From contig DAONFA010000003.1 of the NCBI GenBank assembly GCA_035403355.1, forward strand, positions 62,001 to 126,000: a DNA stretch of 64,000 nt, read 5' to 3'. This document shows positions 45,087-53,578 of this stretch, piece by piece. How positions within the stretch are numbered: position 1 is the first letter of the stretch; every line of letters starts with the position of its first letter. Source of the stretch: Candidatus Cloacimonas sp. (GTDB lineage: Bacteria; Cloacimonadota; Cloacimonadia; Cloacimonadales; Cloacimonadaceae). Under the pieces are notes generated by a model. The model made no database searches. It worked only from the letters and a program-made list of their open reading frames with translations, and was not told the origin of the DNA. The position numbers and the translations under genes are program-made.

Positions 45087-46253
45087 ATGAATGACATTAT
45101 TATCAATGCCTTGGAAGATACTTTAACGCAACTCAATGAACTGCCTGAACTAAAAAAGGACTTGGACAAAAGACCTCTTTCCCATCCGGTAAAAATTTTA
45201 GCCATTGGAAAAAGCGCTTTCCCAATGGCTAAGGTCTGTGTAGATACACTAAATAAAAGGAAAATAAATTATTCCGGTTATCTACTTACAAAATATGGAA
45301 AGGTATCTGAAATAATACCCGATTTAATTGTTAGAAAGGCGGGTCATCCTGTTCCCGATAAAAATACGATCAAACATAGCCGGGAAATTCTATCCTGGCT
45401 GGAAGGACTTCCGGAAAATGATGAACTGATAATCCTGATTAGCGGTGGTGGAAGTTCTCTGTTTGAAGTGCCGGTTGACGGCTTTACTTTAGAGGACTTG
45501 ATTCATTTTAATAAGAACCTGCTGCAAAGTGGATTAAGTATTAAAGAAATAAATTATGAACGCGCCCAAAAGTCAAAAGTAAAAGCCGGAAAAGCACTTG
45601 ACCATATAAAAGCTAAAATAATATACTGTTACGCTCTTTCCGATGTCCCCAATAAGGAACCAAATATTATTGCCTCCGGCTGTTTTTTCCCTGCTAATTC
45701 CCAAAAAATAGATGAAAATCATTATCGGGCAAAACTGAAAAATGGCAAGCAAGAACTATCCTATTCTATTATAGGCGATAACTTCTCTCTCCGCTATCAG
45801 TTAGCTAAAGCACTAACTGCTCCGGTTGAGGTGCAGACCCGTTATTTTACTGAAAATGCAGAAAATGTAGCGAACTCGTTGACTAATTTTGCTTTTTCTG
45901 CAAACAAAAAAGGTATCTATATCTTTGGTGGAGAAGCATCTGTGCAAGTTACCGGAAAAGGAAAAGGTGGAAGGTGCACACATCTTGCTCTTTTAATGGC
46001 AAAAAAAATCGCCGGCAAAAAGCATATTACTTTTTATGCTCTTGCCGGCGATGGAAATGATAATCTGGAAAATGTATCCGGTGCCTGGGTTAATCAAAAC
46101 ACAGCCAACCAACTGCAGGAAAAGGGAATAGATATATCTTCCGCCCTTAAAAACTGCGATTCCTATACAGCTCTAAAAGCAATTGACGCTATTATTCCTT
46201 CCTGGTCTTATCCCCTTAATTTAAATGATATCTACCTTCTGCAAATATCCTAA
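45087..46253 (+). CDS. Glycerate 2-kinase (DUF4147/MOFRL family)
   Basis: The 388-residue protein has the GckA-type order. The N-terminal DUF4147 domain has KILAIGKSAFPMA, RKAGHPVPDKN and LIISGGGSSLFEVP-like sequence near residue 118. The MOFRL domain follows (IFGGEASVQVTGKGKGGRCTHL, then FYALAGDGNDN). It phosphorylates D-glycerate to 2-phosphoglycerate, feeding glycolysis. It is a single gene flanked by repeats. The deduced length is slightly below the usual 420-450 residues. Confidence 0.9.
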   Translation: MNDIIINALEDTLTQLNELPELKKDLDKRPLSHPVKILAIGKSAFPMAKVCVDTLNKRKINYSGYLLTKYGKVSEIIPDLIVRKAGHPVPDKNTIKHSREILSWLEGLPENDELIILISGGGSSLFEVPVDGFTLEDLIHFNKNLLQSGLSIKEINYERAQKSKVKAGKALDHIKAKIIYCYALSDVPNKEPNIIASGCFFPANSQKIDENHYRAKLKNGKQELSYSIIGDNFSLRYQLAKALTAPVEVQTRYFTENAENVANSLTNFAFSANKKGIYIFGGEASVQVTGKGKGGRCTHLALLMAKKIAGKKHITFYALAGDGNDNLENVSGAWVNQNTANQLQEKGIDISSALKNCDSYTALKAIDAIIPSWSYPLNLNDIYLLQIS

Positions 46254-46261
46254 TCTCAGCA

Positions 46262-46575
46262 GATTATAACTCTCAGAGATTTCACGGATTACACAGATAA
46301 AATAGGTAAGGGATGAACAGGATTTTAAGGATTTAGGGATTATAACTCTCACAGATTTCACGGATTTCACAGATAAAATTGGTAAGGGATGAACAGGATT
46401 TTAAGGATATTAGGGATTATAACTCTCACAGATTTCACGGATTACACAGATAAAATAGGTAAGGGATGAACAGGATTTTAAGGATATTAGGGATTATAAC
46501 TCTCACAGATTTCACGGATTACACAGATAAAATCGGTAAGGGATGAACAGGATTTTAAGGATATTAGTGATTATG
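46262..46575 (+). repeat. 76-77-bp tandem repeat, four copies
   Basis: Units start at 46262, 46338, 46415 and 46492. Each reads GATTATAACTCTCACAGATT, TCACGGATTACACAGATAAAAT, AGGTAAGGGATGAACAGG and TTTTAAGGATATTAGG. These are the same modules that flank GxxExxY genes at 51.5-53.5 kb, here joined in order and tandemly repeated. Confidence 0.92.
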
Positions 46576-46731
46576 ACTAAAAAAAGAAACAACTGGGTGA
46601 TGATTTAATGCTTAATTGAAATGGGATTACTTCTTAATTGGGTAAAAACTTGAAATCAGACATAAAACATTTCTTAATCTCTACAAATCCCCCCACACAG
46701 CTAAATTTCTTTCCAATTTCATTTTATATAT

Positions 46732-46958
46732 CTAATCCTAATCAACTCCAAAATCCTATCCATCCCCAACCTATTTTATCTGTGTGAACTTATTTTTTTT
46801 TCTTCACAAGTATAAAAATCAATCCTCTAAATCCTATAATCCTAAAATCCTCGTTTCTAAAAAAAATCCTAAAATCCTCGTTTCTAAAAAAAACATCCCT
46901 AAAATCCCTGTTCACCCCTTACCTATTTTATCTGTGAAATCTGTGTAATCTGTGAGAG
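46732..46958 (-). repeat. Inverted composite repeat opposite the 77-bp tandem
   Basis: The same modules appear in reverse orientation: AATCCTATAATCC, TCCTAAAATCCTCG twice, CCCTGTTCACCCCTTACCTA and ATCTGTGTAATCTGTGAGAG. The last unit lies against the stop codon of the sorting-domain gene that follows. Together with the 46262-46575 tandem it makes an inverted pair around a spacer of about 155 bases (46576-46731) with no gene. Confidence 0.85.
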
Positions 46959-46960
46959 AC

Positions 46961-48733
46961 CTACTTTATAATCGCTACTTTTCTTAGATAATTTCTTCCC
47001 CTACACCTCATCCTGATAGCATAAATCCCTGAACTACAGCCAGTTCCTTTTTCATCACAACCATCCCAGAGATATTTGTAGTTCCCTTTTTCACTATGTG
47101 CAAATGTCTTGCCTAACACCTTCTGCCCCTTAATGTTATAAATAGCTAATTCCATTGAACCGGCACTTTCCATTGCATAATTGATAGTGGTGCAGGGATT
47201 GAAAGGATTGGGAAAAATGCTTCTTATTCCTTCTCGTAAAGGTATTTCTGAACCTGAATTTGTTCCCGGAAAATCATACCGGCAAATAGATGGACCAAAA
47301 AAATTTTCGTTCCCTTGATAATCTATACATTGCAACCAGTAATGATAATTGCCTGCCTCATTTACACTTGCATCTGTAAAAACATATAGCTGCATGGAAG
47401 AAGTATTTGTTGCTGTAATTATTGGAGAAATAAGATCCGCAGTGGCAACATCATCCTCATTGTTTCTATAAATATAATACCCTAAAAGATTTGCTTCCGA
47501 TTGCGTTACCCACATCAGTTTAATCCTGTTCGGATAATCCAATTCTGCCCTGAAATTGGAAAACTCCACCGGTAAAGTATCTTCTGAAGTTATAAGTTGG
47601 ATAGAATTTTCGGATGTGTTTGTGGTGTTATAACTTGTTGCAATTCCAGAACCATTAACTTCAAGTACCTTAGCATAATATACTGAGGAAGATGATAAAC
47701 CGGAAACAGTTACAGAATTTCCAGGGCCATTATAAACAACTTGCTGACCTTTACTGCAAAAATAAGGATTCGCTTCCGGATCAGATCCATCTTCGGGAGC
47801 TATAATATTGCTATTTGTGCTCAGAATTACAATTCTTTTACTCCCGTTACCAACAGCCCAAGTTAAATCACAAGAATTTGAAGTTACTGTTTGGTTGCTA
47901 AGAAATGATGCCTGAGTAGAAGGACTTGAACAAAGCTCATTAGAATAGACAATATTATCAATAAAGCAGTTAGCCACATTATTTTGGCTCCCTTCTCCAT
48001 AAAACATAAACGAATCTATGTTTTTATTATTGACTAAGTTAGCTTTAGACAAAATATGTTGCTTCCCGTTAATCCAAAGATGTAATTTATTTTTATATAT
48101 ATTGTATGAACCAGCGCCATTGCGATAATAAGTTTTATAATCAGTATAATTATAGTTATTGCACCAAATTTCTATAATATTGTTTGTTCCTTTTTTGAGG
48201 CATGCATTATTTACAATATAAGAGTTAGAACTGCCCGATAAATATCCCACGGTTAAAGTATCAGCATCACTAAAAGTAAATGATAATACCGTAAAAGCTT
48301 CATCTCTATTAATAGTTCCATTATTAGAAAAAGAACCACCGTTACCCAAAATCAAATAAAAAGCTCCGGAATTAGCAGTATTTCCACCTGCAGAATCGCC
48401 AAACAGGATATTAAATCTGGTATAAAATAATAAAGTTGCAGAAAAATCATAAATAGATACTTTAGCCATATCGCCCGTGGAAGGAGCTACAATTCTAAGT
48501 TCCGATCCTGTGCCAAAATTATTAAGACCAGGATTTTCCAGATTAAGGATGCCATCAACACCTGCCCTAACATAATCCTCTCCTGATACGGGTTGAGGTA
48601 AAAAATTATTGCAATTATTAGTTGTGGAAGTGTAAGATCCTGTAGTTGTCCCAAAATCATAAGTCCAGGTTGTTGCCCAAAGAAGAGTATTTATCCATAA
48701 AAATCCGCAAGCGATAACTGCTAACTTTTTCAT
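46961..48733 (-). CDS. Secreted protein with C-terminal sorting domain
   Basis: A 590-residue protein with a signal peptide (KKLAVIACGFLWINTLLWAT). The N-terminal 260 residues are a beta-sandwich rich in Asn/Ser. A fibronectin-like region (STQASFLSNQTVTSNSCDL) follows, then the LPVEFSNFRAEL module that in this genome precedes sorting domains (compare LPVELSSFTAVL in the 33-kb gene). The end is an FlgD-like/type IX sorting domain (SIFPNPFNPCTTINYAM, SGIYAIRM). A TTGACA box on the minus strand at 48815-48820 may be its promoter. Function unknown; exported. Confidence 0.85.
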   Translation of the reverse strand: MKKLAVIACGFLWINTLLWATTWTYDFGTTTGSYTSTTNNCNNFLPQPVSGEDYVRAGVDGILNLENPGLNNFGTGSELRIVAPSTGDMAKVSIYDFSATLLFYTRFNILFGDSAGGNTANSGAFYLILGNGGSFSNNGTINRDEAFTVLSFTFSDADTLTVGYLSGSSNSYIVNNACLKKGTNNIIEIWCNNYNYTDYKTYYRNGAGSYNIYKNKLHLWINGKQHILSKANLVNNKNIDSFMFYGEGSQNNVANCFIDNIVYSNELCSSPSTQASFLSNQTVTSNSCDLTWAVGNGSKRIVILSTNSNIIAPEDGSDPEANPYFCSKGQQVVYNGPGNSVTVSGLSSSSVYYAKVLEVNGSGIATSYNTTNTSENSIQLITSEDTLPVEFSNFRAELDYPNRIKLMWVTQSEANLLGYYIYRNNEDDVATADLISPIITATNTSSMQLYVFTDASVNEAGNYHYWLQCIDYQGNENFFGPSICRYDFPGTNSGSEIPLREGIRSIFPNPFNPCTTINYAMESAGSMELAIYNIKGQKVLGKTFAHSEKGNYKYLWDGCDEKGTGCSSGIYAIRMRCRGRNYLRKVAIIK

Positions 48734-48902
48734 CTTTATTCCTTAATATGTGTATCTTACTACGATACCTATCAATACTGCCAACCAGCATCATTTTCTG
48801 ATCCATACTAATTCTGTCAAGCAAAATTTTTTTCCTATTGGTGTAACTGTTACTATCTTTGCCTTTACAATAGGTTTAGTAATCCACGAAACCAATAACG
48901 CT

Positions 48903-49345
48903 AAAACAAGGATTTAAGGTTAGGATTTATGGAACAAGGATTATATGGTTAGGATTTATGGAACAAGGATTATAGGGATAGGTTTTATGAAACAAGGATT
49001 TAAGGATTTTAGGATTTAGAGGAAAAAATATAAGAAAGAATATCGGTATAGAACAAAAGAATATTTCATTAAAAGCAAAAAAACAAAATAACTTCAATTC
49101 AATTCTAAGTCCATCCCTCAAAATCCTTTAATCCCAAAACCTTGTACCCCATTCTAAAACCTTAATCCTCTAAATCCTTTAATCCTTAAATCCTTGTTTC
49201 AATACATAAAATCCTAATCCTCTAAATCCTTTAATCCCAAAACCTTGTACCCCATTCTAAAACCTTAATCCTCAAAATCCTAAAATCCTTAAATCCTTGT
49301 TTCAGCTTCTTAAAATCCCAACTATAAAATCCTTGTTTCTACAAT
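48903..49345. repeat. AAGGATTTAAGGATT repeat tract, both orientations
   Basis: 48903-49020 carries ACAAGGATTTAAGGTTAGG-type units. 49125-49345 carries the reverse: AATCCTCTAAATCCTTTAATCC, CTTAAATCCTTGTTTC and so on, with a near-duplicate of about 70 bases (49133-49200 and 49223-49300). The 617-base gap (48734-49350) has no gene; the 64-codon frame in it is repeat sequence. Confidence 0.8.
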
Positions 49346-49350
49346 TATAC

Positions 49351-49746
49351 TCAGCTGTTGTTTTTATTCTTCCCTATAAACGATAGATCTCTTCTTTTGT
49401 ATTGTAAGCTTGTATTCCCGAAGTTTATCAATAATCCCGTCTCGGAATTAGAAAGCTTTAGATAATTGATTAGTTGGCTGATGTGGACGGGAATAATATT
49501 TTCAACTGCTTTCAGCTCCACAATAATAGAATCATAGCAATAAAAATCCACCTTATATGTCTTTTTTAGTTTAAACCCTTTATATTGCAATGAAAATTCC
49601 TTTTCTCTCGTGTAAGGTATATTACAAAGCGCAAATTCTTTTTCCAGTGCTTCGGCATAAACAGCTTCCAGAAATCCATTACCTAAATTATTATATACCT
49701 CTAAGCAAGCTCCAATAATCGTTTCTGTCTTTTCAGCATTAACCAT
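49351..49746 (-). CDS. GxxExxY protein (PD-(D/E)XK_3-like), copy 1
   Basis: A 131-residue protein with the family signature LGNGFLEAVYAEALEKE (G-x-x-E-x-x-Y). KVDFYCYDSIIVELKAVE gives the D...E-x-K pattern of a PD-(D/E)XK nuclease fold, and a conserved QLINYLKLSN-type helix follows, then LLINFG. Nuclease activity has not been shown for the family to my knowledge; the role is unknown. It is flanked on both sides by AATCCTTAAATCCTCG repeats. It is the most downstream of the set, beyond the sugar transferase. Confidence 0.9.
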   Translation of the reverse strand: MVNAEKTETIIGACLEVYNNLGNGFLEAVYAEALEKEFALCNIPYTREKEFSLQYKGFKLKKTYKVDFYCYDSIIVELKAVENIIPVHISQLINYLKLSNSETGLLINFGNTSLQYKRRDLSFIGKNKNNS

Positions 49747-49754
49747 ATTACATC

Positions 49755-49860
49755 CTTTTCAACCTAAAATCCTTGTTTTTAAAATGCTAATCCTCTAAAT
49801 CCTGAAATCCTTAAATCCTCGTTTCAATTACCTATAATCCTTGTCTCAACTTCCTAAAAT
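49755..49860 (-). repeat. AATCCTTAAATCCTCGTTTC tract upstream of GxxExxY copy 1
   Basis: Five or so AAATCCTNGTTT units fill the gap between the GxxExxY start and the sugar-transferase stop; the last unit reaches within a few bases of that stop codon. Confidence 0.75.
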
Positions 49861-49861
49861 C

Positions 49862-51460
49862 CTAATTTGACCGGGCTCCCCTAACCAAAATATTCCACAC
49901 ACTTTTCCAGAAATACACCCAGTCCGTCTTAAACGGTTTTTCCATTTTTTTCATTATATATCTTCTTTCCGATTCCACAATTTCTTCAAAGCTTTTAGGC
50001 ATATCTGCATAGAAGGGAGGAATTAAGCCCGGTTTCAATTTTATCCTAAGTTCCTGCATTTCTTTGGGATAGAGATAAAAATAGTGATCGCTCAAAGCGC
50101 GGACTCCCACTAAAGACAGATCGCCTTCAATAAAATTAATAAGTTGGGGTAATTCATCCAACCACATCTTGCGGAATACTTTACCCCAGGAAGTAACTCT
50201 AAAATCATTTGAAAATTTACCCCCTTCTTGCAAAGCATTGGTCTGATACACATAGTCCTGCAGGTATTCACTATAGGGATGCATCGTCCGCAACTTCTTT
50301 AGATATATTGTTTTACCGTCCTTGCCTTTGCGTTTCAAACGAATCAGAGGACCGTAAGTAGGATTGGGATCAGTGCGAGGTGCCTTGGTCTTTTTCAGGA
50401 TAAAATACATCATATCGTCAATTTCGCGTTTATGAATCAGCTCAAAACCGCAAAAATAGAAGCGTCCAAGCATTTCCGTTTCTGCAATGGCTCTATTTTT
50501 ACCTTTCGTTATGGCAAAATACCAACCCTGCAAAATTGGCAATTTAGGAAAAACGCGCCTAAAAATAAAATCGATCCCATACAGGATCGATCCAAGATAA
50601 GGTGTCCAACGCTTATAAAAAAGATTATGCCTCTCTGAGATGGTTTGTCCTTTACAGACAAAGACACCTCCCTCAATCAGTAATTCGTTAACCCGGATAA
50701 AATAGTAGTTCAGCCGGCGTAAGTCATTTATTTTATGTAGATTGATAAAAATCTGGCGACTGCTTTTCGCTTCGTTTTGAATATTAAAATAGTCCTCCGA
50801 ATTGAGAATTAAGGCACTGTTTTTATTAAACTTTCCCAAATCCAGATAGTCATTTAGGAACTCAAATAATTTCGGTTGCTCCGCTAAATATTGCTGCCAG
50901 AGAGGAATAAGAATTGAATCGGAATCAATATTTTCACTACAATGTAAATGATAGGGCTCGTTACTGATAATTGGAACAGCATTGGCAGAATCCAGAAAAA
51001 ACTTCGGACTCTGTAAATTCTCCATTGCCTGGGAATGAGTTACCAAATTAGTAGAAGCATAACTCTCATTCTCCTTCTGAAAACGAAAGGCATAAAAAAC
51101 ACCAGGGAAAAAAAACAACTCCAAAACAAAGGAAATGGATATCGTCCCGAAAACTATGTAGCGGGAATAATAGAACTTCCCGAAAAGATACATCAGACCA
51201 AAGAGAAACGCAATTGCTATCAAATTACATTTGAAGATGCGTTTTACATAATCCGCTCCGCCCCTAATTGTTTTAACACTGTATTTCCTACCCCAAAGCC
51301 CTGAGCCAAGCCAAATAAGAGCAAAAGGAATAAAACTACGATAATAGGTTAGAATTATTCTTTTGGTGCCAGGACGCACTTTGGCAGCAAATAAAAATGC
51401 AAATACAATGATCACTAAATCAAGGGTAAGCAGAATATACTTTGCTATCTTATACTTCAT
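49862..51460 (-). CDS. Bacterial sugar transferase (polyprenyl-phosphate type) with inserted methyltransferase-like domain
   Basis: The 532-residue protein has about four N-terminal membrane helices (1-125). A soluble central domain (about 130-375) is followed by the C-terminal catalytic domain of bacterial sugar transferases (GKTIYLKKLRTMHPYSEYLQ, SWGKVFRKMWLDELPQLINF, GDLSLVGVRALSDHY, LKPGLIPP). The usual start of the catalytic domain is shortened (PTYGPLIRLKRKGKDGK). The central domain contains LIEGGVFVCKGQTISERHN and GFELIHKREIDDMMYFILKK, resembling a Rossmann methyltransferase core more than the usual CoA-binding-like domain. It probably loads the first sugar phosphate onto undecaprenyl phosphate, starting the repeat unit of the glycan. 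Confidence 0.82.
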   Translation of the reverse strand: MKYKIAKYILLTLDLVIIVFAFLFAAKVRPGTKRIILTYYRSFIPFALIWLGSGLWGRKYSVKTIRGGADYVKRIFKCNLIAIAFLFGLMYLFGKFYYSRYIVFGTISISFVLELFFFPGVFYAFRFQKENESYASTNLVTHSQAMENLQSPKFFLDSANAVPIISNEPYHLHCSENIDSDSILIPLWQQYLAEQPKLFEFLNDYLDLGKFNKNSALILNSEDYFNIQNEAKSSRQIFINLHKINDLRRLNYYFIRVNELLIEGGVFVCKGQTISERHNLFYKRWTPYLGSILYGIDFIFRRVFPKLPILQGWYFAITKGKNRAIAETEMLGRFYFCGFELIHKREIDDMMYFILKKTKAPRTDPNPTYGPLIRLKRKGKDGKTIYLKKLRTMHPYSEYLQDYVYQTNALQEGGKFSNDFRVTSWGKVFRKMWLDELPQLINFIEGDLSLVGVRALSDHYFYLYPKEMQELRIKLKPGLIPPFYADMPKSFEEIVESERRYIMKKMEKPFKTDWVYFWKSVWNILVRGARSN

Positions 51461-51469
51461 ATTTTTCTC

Positions 51470-51540
51470 TCACGCAGATTACACTTTATATAATAGGTCT
51501 GGGATGAACAGGATTTAAGTGATTTTAAGGATTATAATCT
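51470..51540 (+). repeat. Left flank of GxxExxY copy 2
   Basis: CTCTCACGCAGATTACAC, AATAGGTCTGGGATGAACAG and ATTTTAAGGATTATAA lie between the sugar-transferase start and the GxxExxY stop. The inverse appears at 52092-52132, so the gene is between inverted repeats. Confidence 0.8.
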
Positions 51541-51632
51541 GATTATTTCCTTAATTAGGAATTAAAAAGATAGACATGCCGTAATATAAAAAATGAAATT
51601 TGAATAGAGCACAATGGGAGATAATTATAGAG

Positions 51633-52052
51633 TTAGAAAGATTTTAAATTATTGTGAAAGGTTTTGCGCCTGATTTCAGGTTTTTTCCCAAAATTTAGAA
51701 GTAATCCTACTTCTATATTAGTAGCTTTTAAATAATTTTGTAATTGCAGAATATTTTCAGGAACTAAGTTAGCACTTGCTTTCAATTCAATAATAACTTT
51801 ATCTTCAACAATAATATCAGCAAAATACTCTCCTACAGATACACCATTATAGTTAACTTTTATAGGATATTGAGAAATTGCCTTCAGACCATTTTTATTA
51901 AGCTCTATCAGCATAGCATTCTCATAGACCTTTTCCAGAAATCCATAACCAAGATTAGTATAAACTTTATAGAAACAGGCAATAATTCTATCTGTTATCT
52001 CTTTGTGCAGCATATCAATTTGGTTTATACTTCGTTTCTTAACATTCTCCAC
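51633..52052 (-). CDS. GxxExxY protein, copy 2
   Basis: A 139-residue member with a GTG start; ATG at codon 14 is an alternative. Motifs are LGYGFLEKVYENAMLIE, YFADIIVEDKVIIELKASAN and LLLNFGKKPEIRRK. The D-x(8)-E-L-K core is intact. It lies between the sugar transferase and the epimerase genes with inverted repeats on both sides. Confidence 0.9.
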   Translation of the reverse strand: MENVKKRSINQIDMLHKEITDRIIACFYKVYTNLGYGFLEKVYENAMLIELNKNGLKAISQYPIKVNYNGVSVGEYFADIIVEDKVIIELKASANLVPENILQLQNYLKATNIEVGLLLNFGKKPEIRRKTFHNNLKSF

Positions 52053-52091
52053 ATATTCACCCTTTCAATTACTTATATTATAAATCTTTTA

Positions 52092-52132
52092 TCTCCTTAA
52101 TCCCTAAAATCCTGTTCATCCCCTACCTATTT
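52092..52132 (-). repeat. Right flank of GxxExxY copy 2; supplies epimerase stop codon
   Basis: Read on the minus strand it is AAATAGGTAGGGGATGAACA then GGATTTTAGGGATTAAGG. The TAG of AAATAGG is the stop codon of the epimerase gene, so the repeat starts inside the coding sequence. Confidence 0.8.
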
Positions 52133-53056
52133 AAAAAAATCTACGGTGCGACGCAGACCCTCTTTGAAATCCACCTTCACTTCATACCCCAGCACTTCTT
52201 TCGCCTTTTCTATCCCTGCCAATGAATGTTTCACATCTCCTGCTCTCTCTTTTTCAAAAACCGGTTCAATCTCCTTCCCCAAAATCTCATTCAACATCTT
52301 TACTAAATCCACTAAAGTATAACTCTCCCCGCAGGCGATATTGATCACTTCTCCAGCTGCTTTTTCTGCAGTACATGCCTGAATATTTGCCCAAACATTA
52401 TTTTCCACATAAGTAAAATCCCGGGATTGGCTTCCATCCCCATAAATAACAGGTCTTTTATTCTGCATCATCAATTTTATGAATTTGGGTATAACAGCAC
52501 TATATTGTGAAGTAGGATCCTGATTGGGTCCAAACACATTAAAATACCTTAGCGAGACAGTTTCCAATCCATATAATTGATAAAAAATCTGACAATACCG
52601 CTCCTGCGTATATTTTGTTAAAGCATAAGGCGACATCGGATTAACAGGCATTGTTTCCACTTTGGGTAAAGATTGGCTATTGCCATAAATGGAAGATGAC
52701 GATGCACAAATCACCCTTTTTACTTCAAATTCCTTAGCTGCCTCCAAAATGTTCAGCATTCCCAAAATATTCACATCATTAGTAGTGATGGGATCATTTA
52801 TGGAACGCGGAACGGAAGGTAAAGCACCCTGATGAAGAATATAATCCACTCCTTTAACAGCAGAACGGACAATATGAAAACTTCTTAAATCCCCTTCTAT
52901 CAATGTCAACTTCGGGTCTTTCAGCAAAGGCAGGATATTTTCCCTTTTGCCGGTAGCAAAATTATCCAGCACCCGAACTTCCTGATGTTGTTTTAATAAC
53001 TCTTTCACTATGTTGGAACCGATAAACCCGGCTCCCCCTGTAACTAAATACTTCAT
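52127..53056 (-). CDS. NAD-dependent epimerase/dehydratase (UDP-glucose 4-epimerase-like)
   Basis: A 309-residue extended SDR enzyme. It has TGGAGFIGSNIVKEL at the N-terminus, the active-site SSSSIYG and YALTKYTQERY (YxxxK), and RYFNVFGPNQDP. Such enzymes invert C4 of UDP-GlcNAc/UDP-Glc or make UDP-galacturonate-type sugars for surface glycans. Its stop codon is contributed by the adjoining repeat. Confidence 0.9.
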   Translation of the reverse strand: MKYLVTGGAGFIGSNIVKELLKQHQEVRVLDNFATGKRENILPLLKDPKLTLIEGDLRSFHIVRSAVKGVDYILHQGALPSVPRSINDPITTNDVNILGMLNILEAAKEFEVKRVICASSSSIYGNSQSLPKVETMPVNPMSPYALTKYTQERYCQIFYQLYGLETVSLRYFNVFGPNQDPTSQYSAVIPKFIKLMMQNKRPVIYGDGSQSRDFTYVENNVWANIQACTAEKAAGEVINIACGESYTLVDLVKMLNEILGKEIEPVFEKERAGDVKHSLAGIEKAKEVLGYEVKVDFKEGLRRTVDFFK

Positions 53057-53064
53057 TTTCTATC

Positions 53065-53112
53065 CTCTCACAGATTACACGGCTCTCACAGATTCCACTG
53101 ATAACACAGATA
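53065..53112 (+). repeat. Left flank of GxxExxY copy 3
   Basis: CTCTCACAGATTACACGG, CTCTCACAGATTCCACTG and AACACAGATA lie between the epimerase start and the GxxExxY stop. The inverse (ATCTGTGTAATCTGTGAGAG) is at 53521-53550 on the other side of the gene. Confidence 0.85.
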
Positions 53113-53117
53113 TAAAT

Positions 53118-53510
53118 TTATAATAATGAAGAAATGTCACCATTTGCAATACGAATAATGTTTTTACTTAAGTTTGTGGTATTAAAGTTGATCAAGAGAC
53201 CTAAGGGCTTATTTGCTAATTTCAGATAAGTGTGCAATTGTTTCTTATGAGCATCTGTTAATATTTCCACTGATTTGAGTTCTAAAACAAGAATATCTTC
53301 AATAAGCATATCCATTCTATATCCCAAACCTAAATCTTGCCCTTTATAAAGAACATTAATTGGAACTTGAGTTTTATATTCCATACCCAACTTAACAAAT
53401 TCAAAAGCTAAAGCTGCTTCATAAGCACTTTCTAACAAACCGGGACCTAATATATTATAAACCTCAAAAACAGCACCCCGCACTTTGTATGTTATATCAT
53501 TTAATCTCAT
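53118..53510 (-). CDS. GxxExxY protein, copy 3
   Basis: 130 residues: LGPGLLESAYEAALAFE, then YRMDMLIEDILVLELKSVE and LLINFNTTNL. This is the sub-type without the FG in the last motif, like the decayed copy at 58.1 kb, whereas copies 1, 2, 4 and 6 have NFG. It sits between the epimerase and the beta-helix lipoprotein, in inverted repeats. Confidence 0.9.
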   Translation of the reverse strand: MRLNDITYKVRGAVFEVYNILGPGLLESAYEAALAFEFVKLGMEYKTQVPINVLYKGQDLGLGYRMDMLIEDILVLELKSVEILTDAHKKQLHTYLKLANKPLGLLINFNTTNLSKNIIRIANGDISSLL

Positions 53511-53520
53511 TACAAACCCT

Positions 53521-53578
53521 TATCTGTGAAATCTGTGTAATCTGTGAGAGACATCATCTGCGGAATCTGCGTGAAATT
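53521..53578 (-). repeat. Right flank of GxxExxY copy 3
   Basis: TATCTGTGAAATCTGTGTAA and TCTGTGAGAG, followed by ATCTGCGGAATCTGCGTG. It ends directly at the stop codon of the beta-helix gene. Confidence 0.85.

Noticed and set aside
48927..49121. 64-codon minus-strand frame
   Set aside because: It is composed of the AAGGATTTAAGG repeat and low-complexity sequence.
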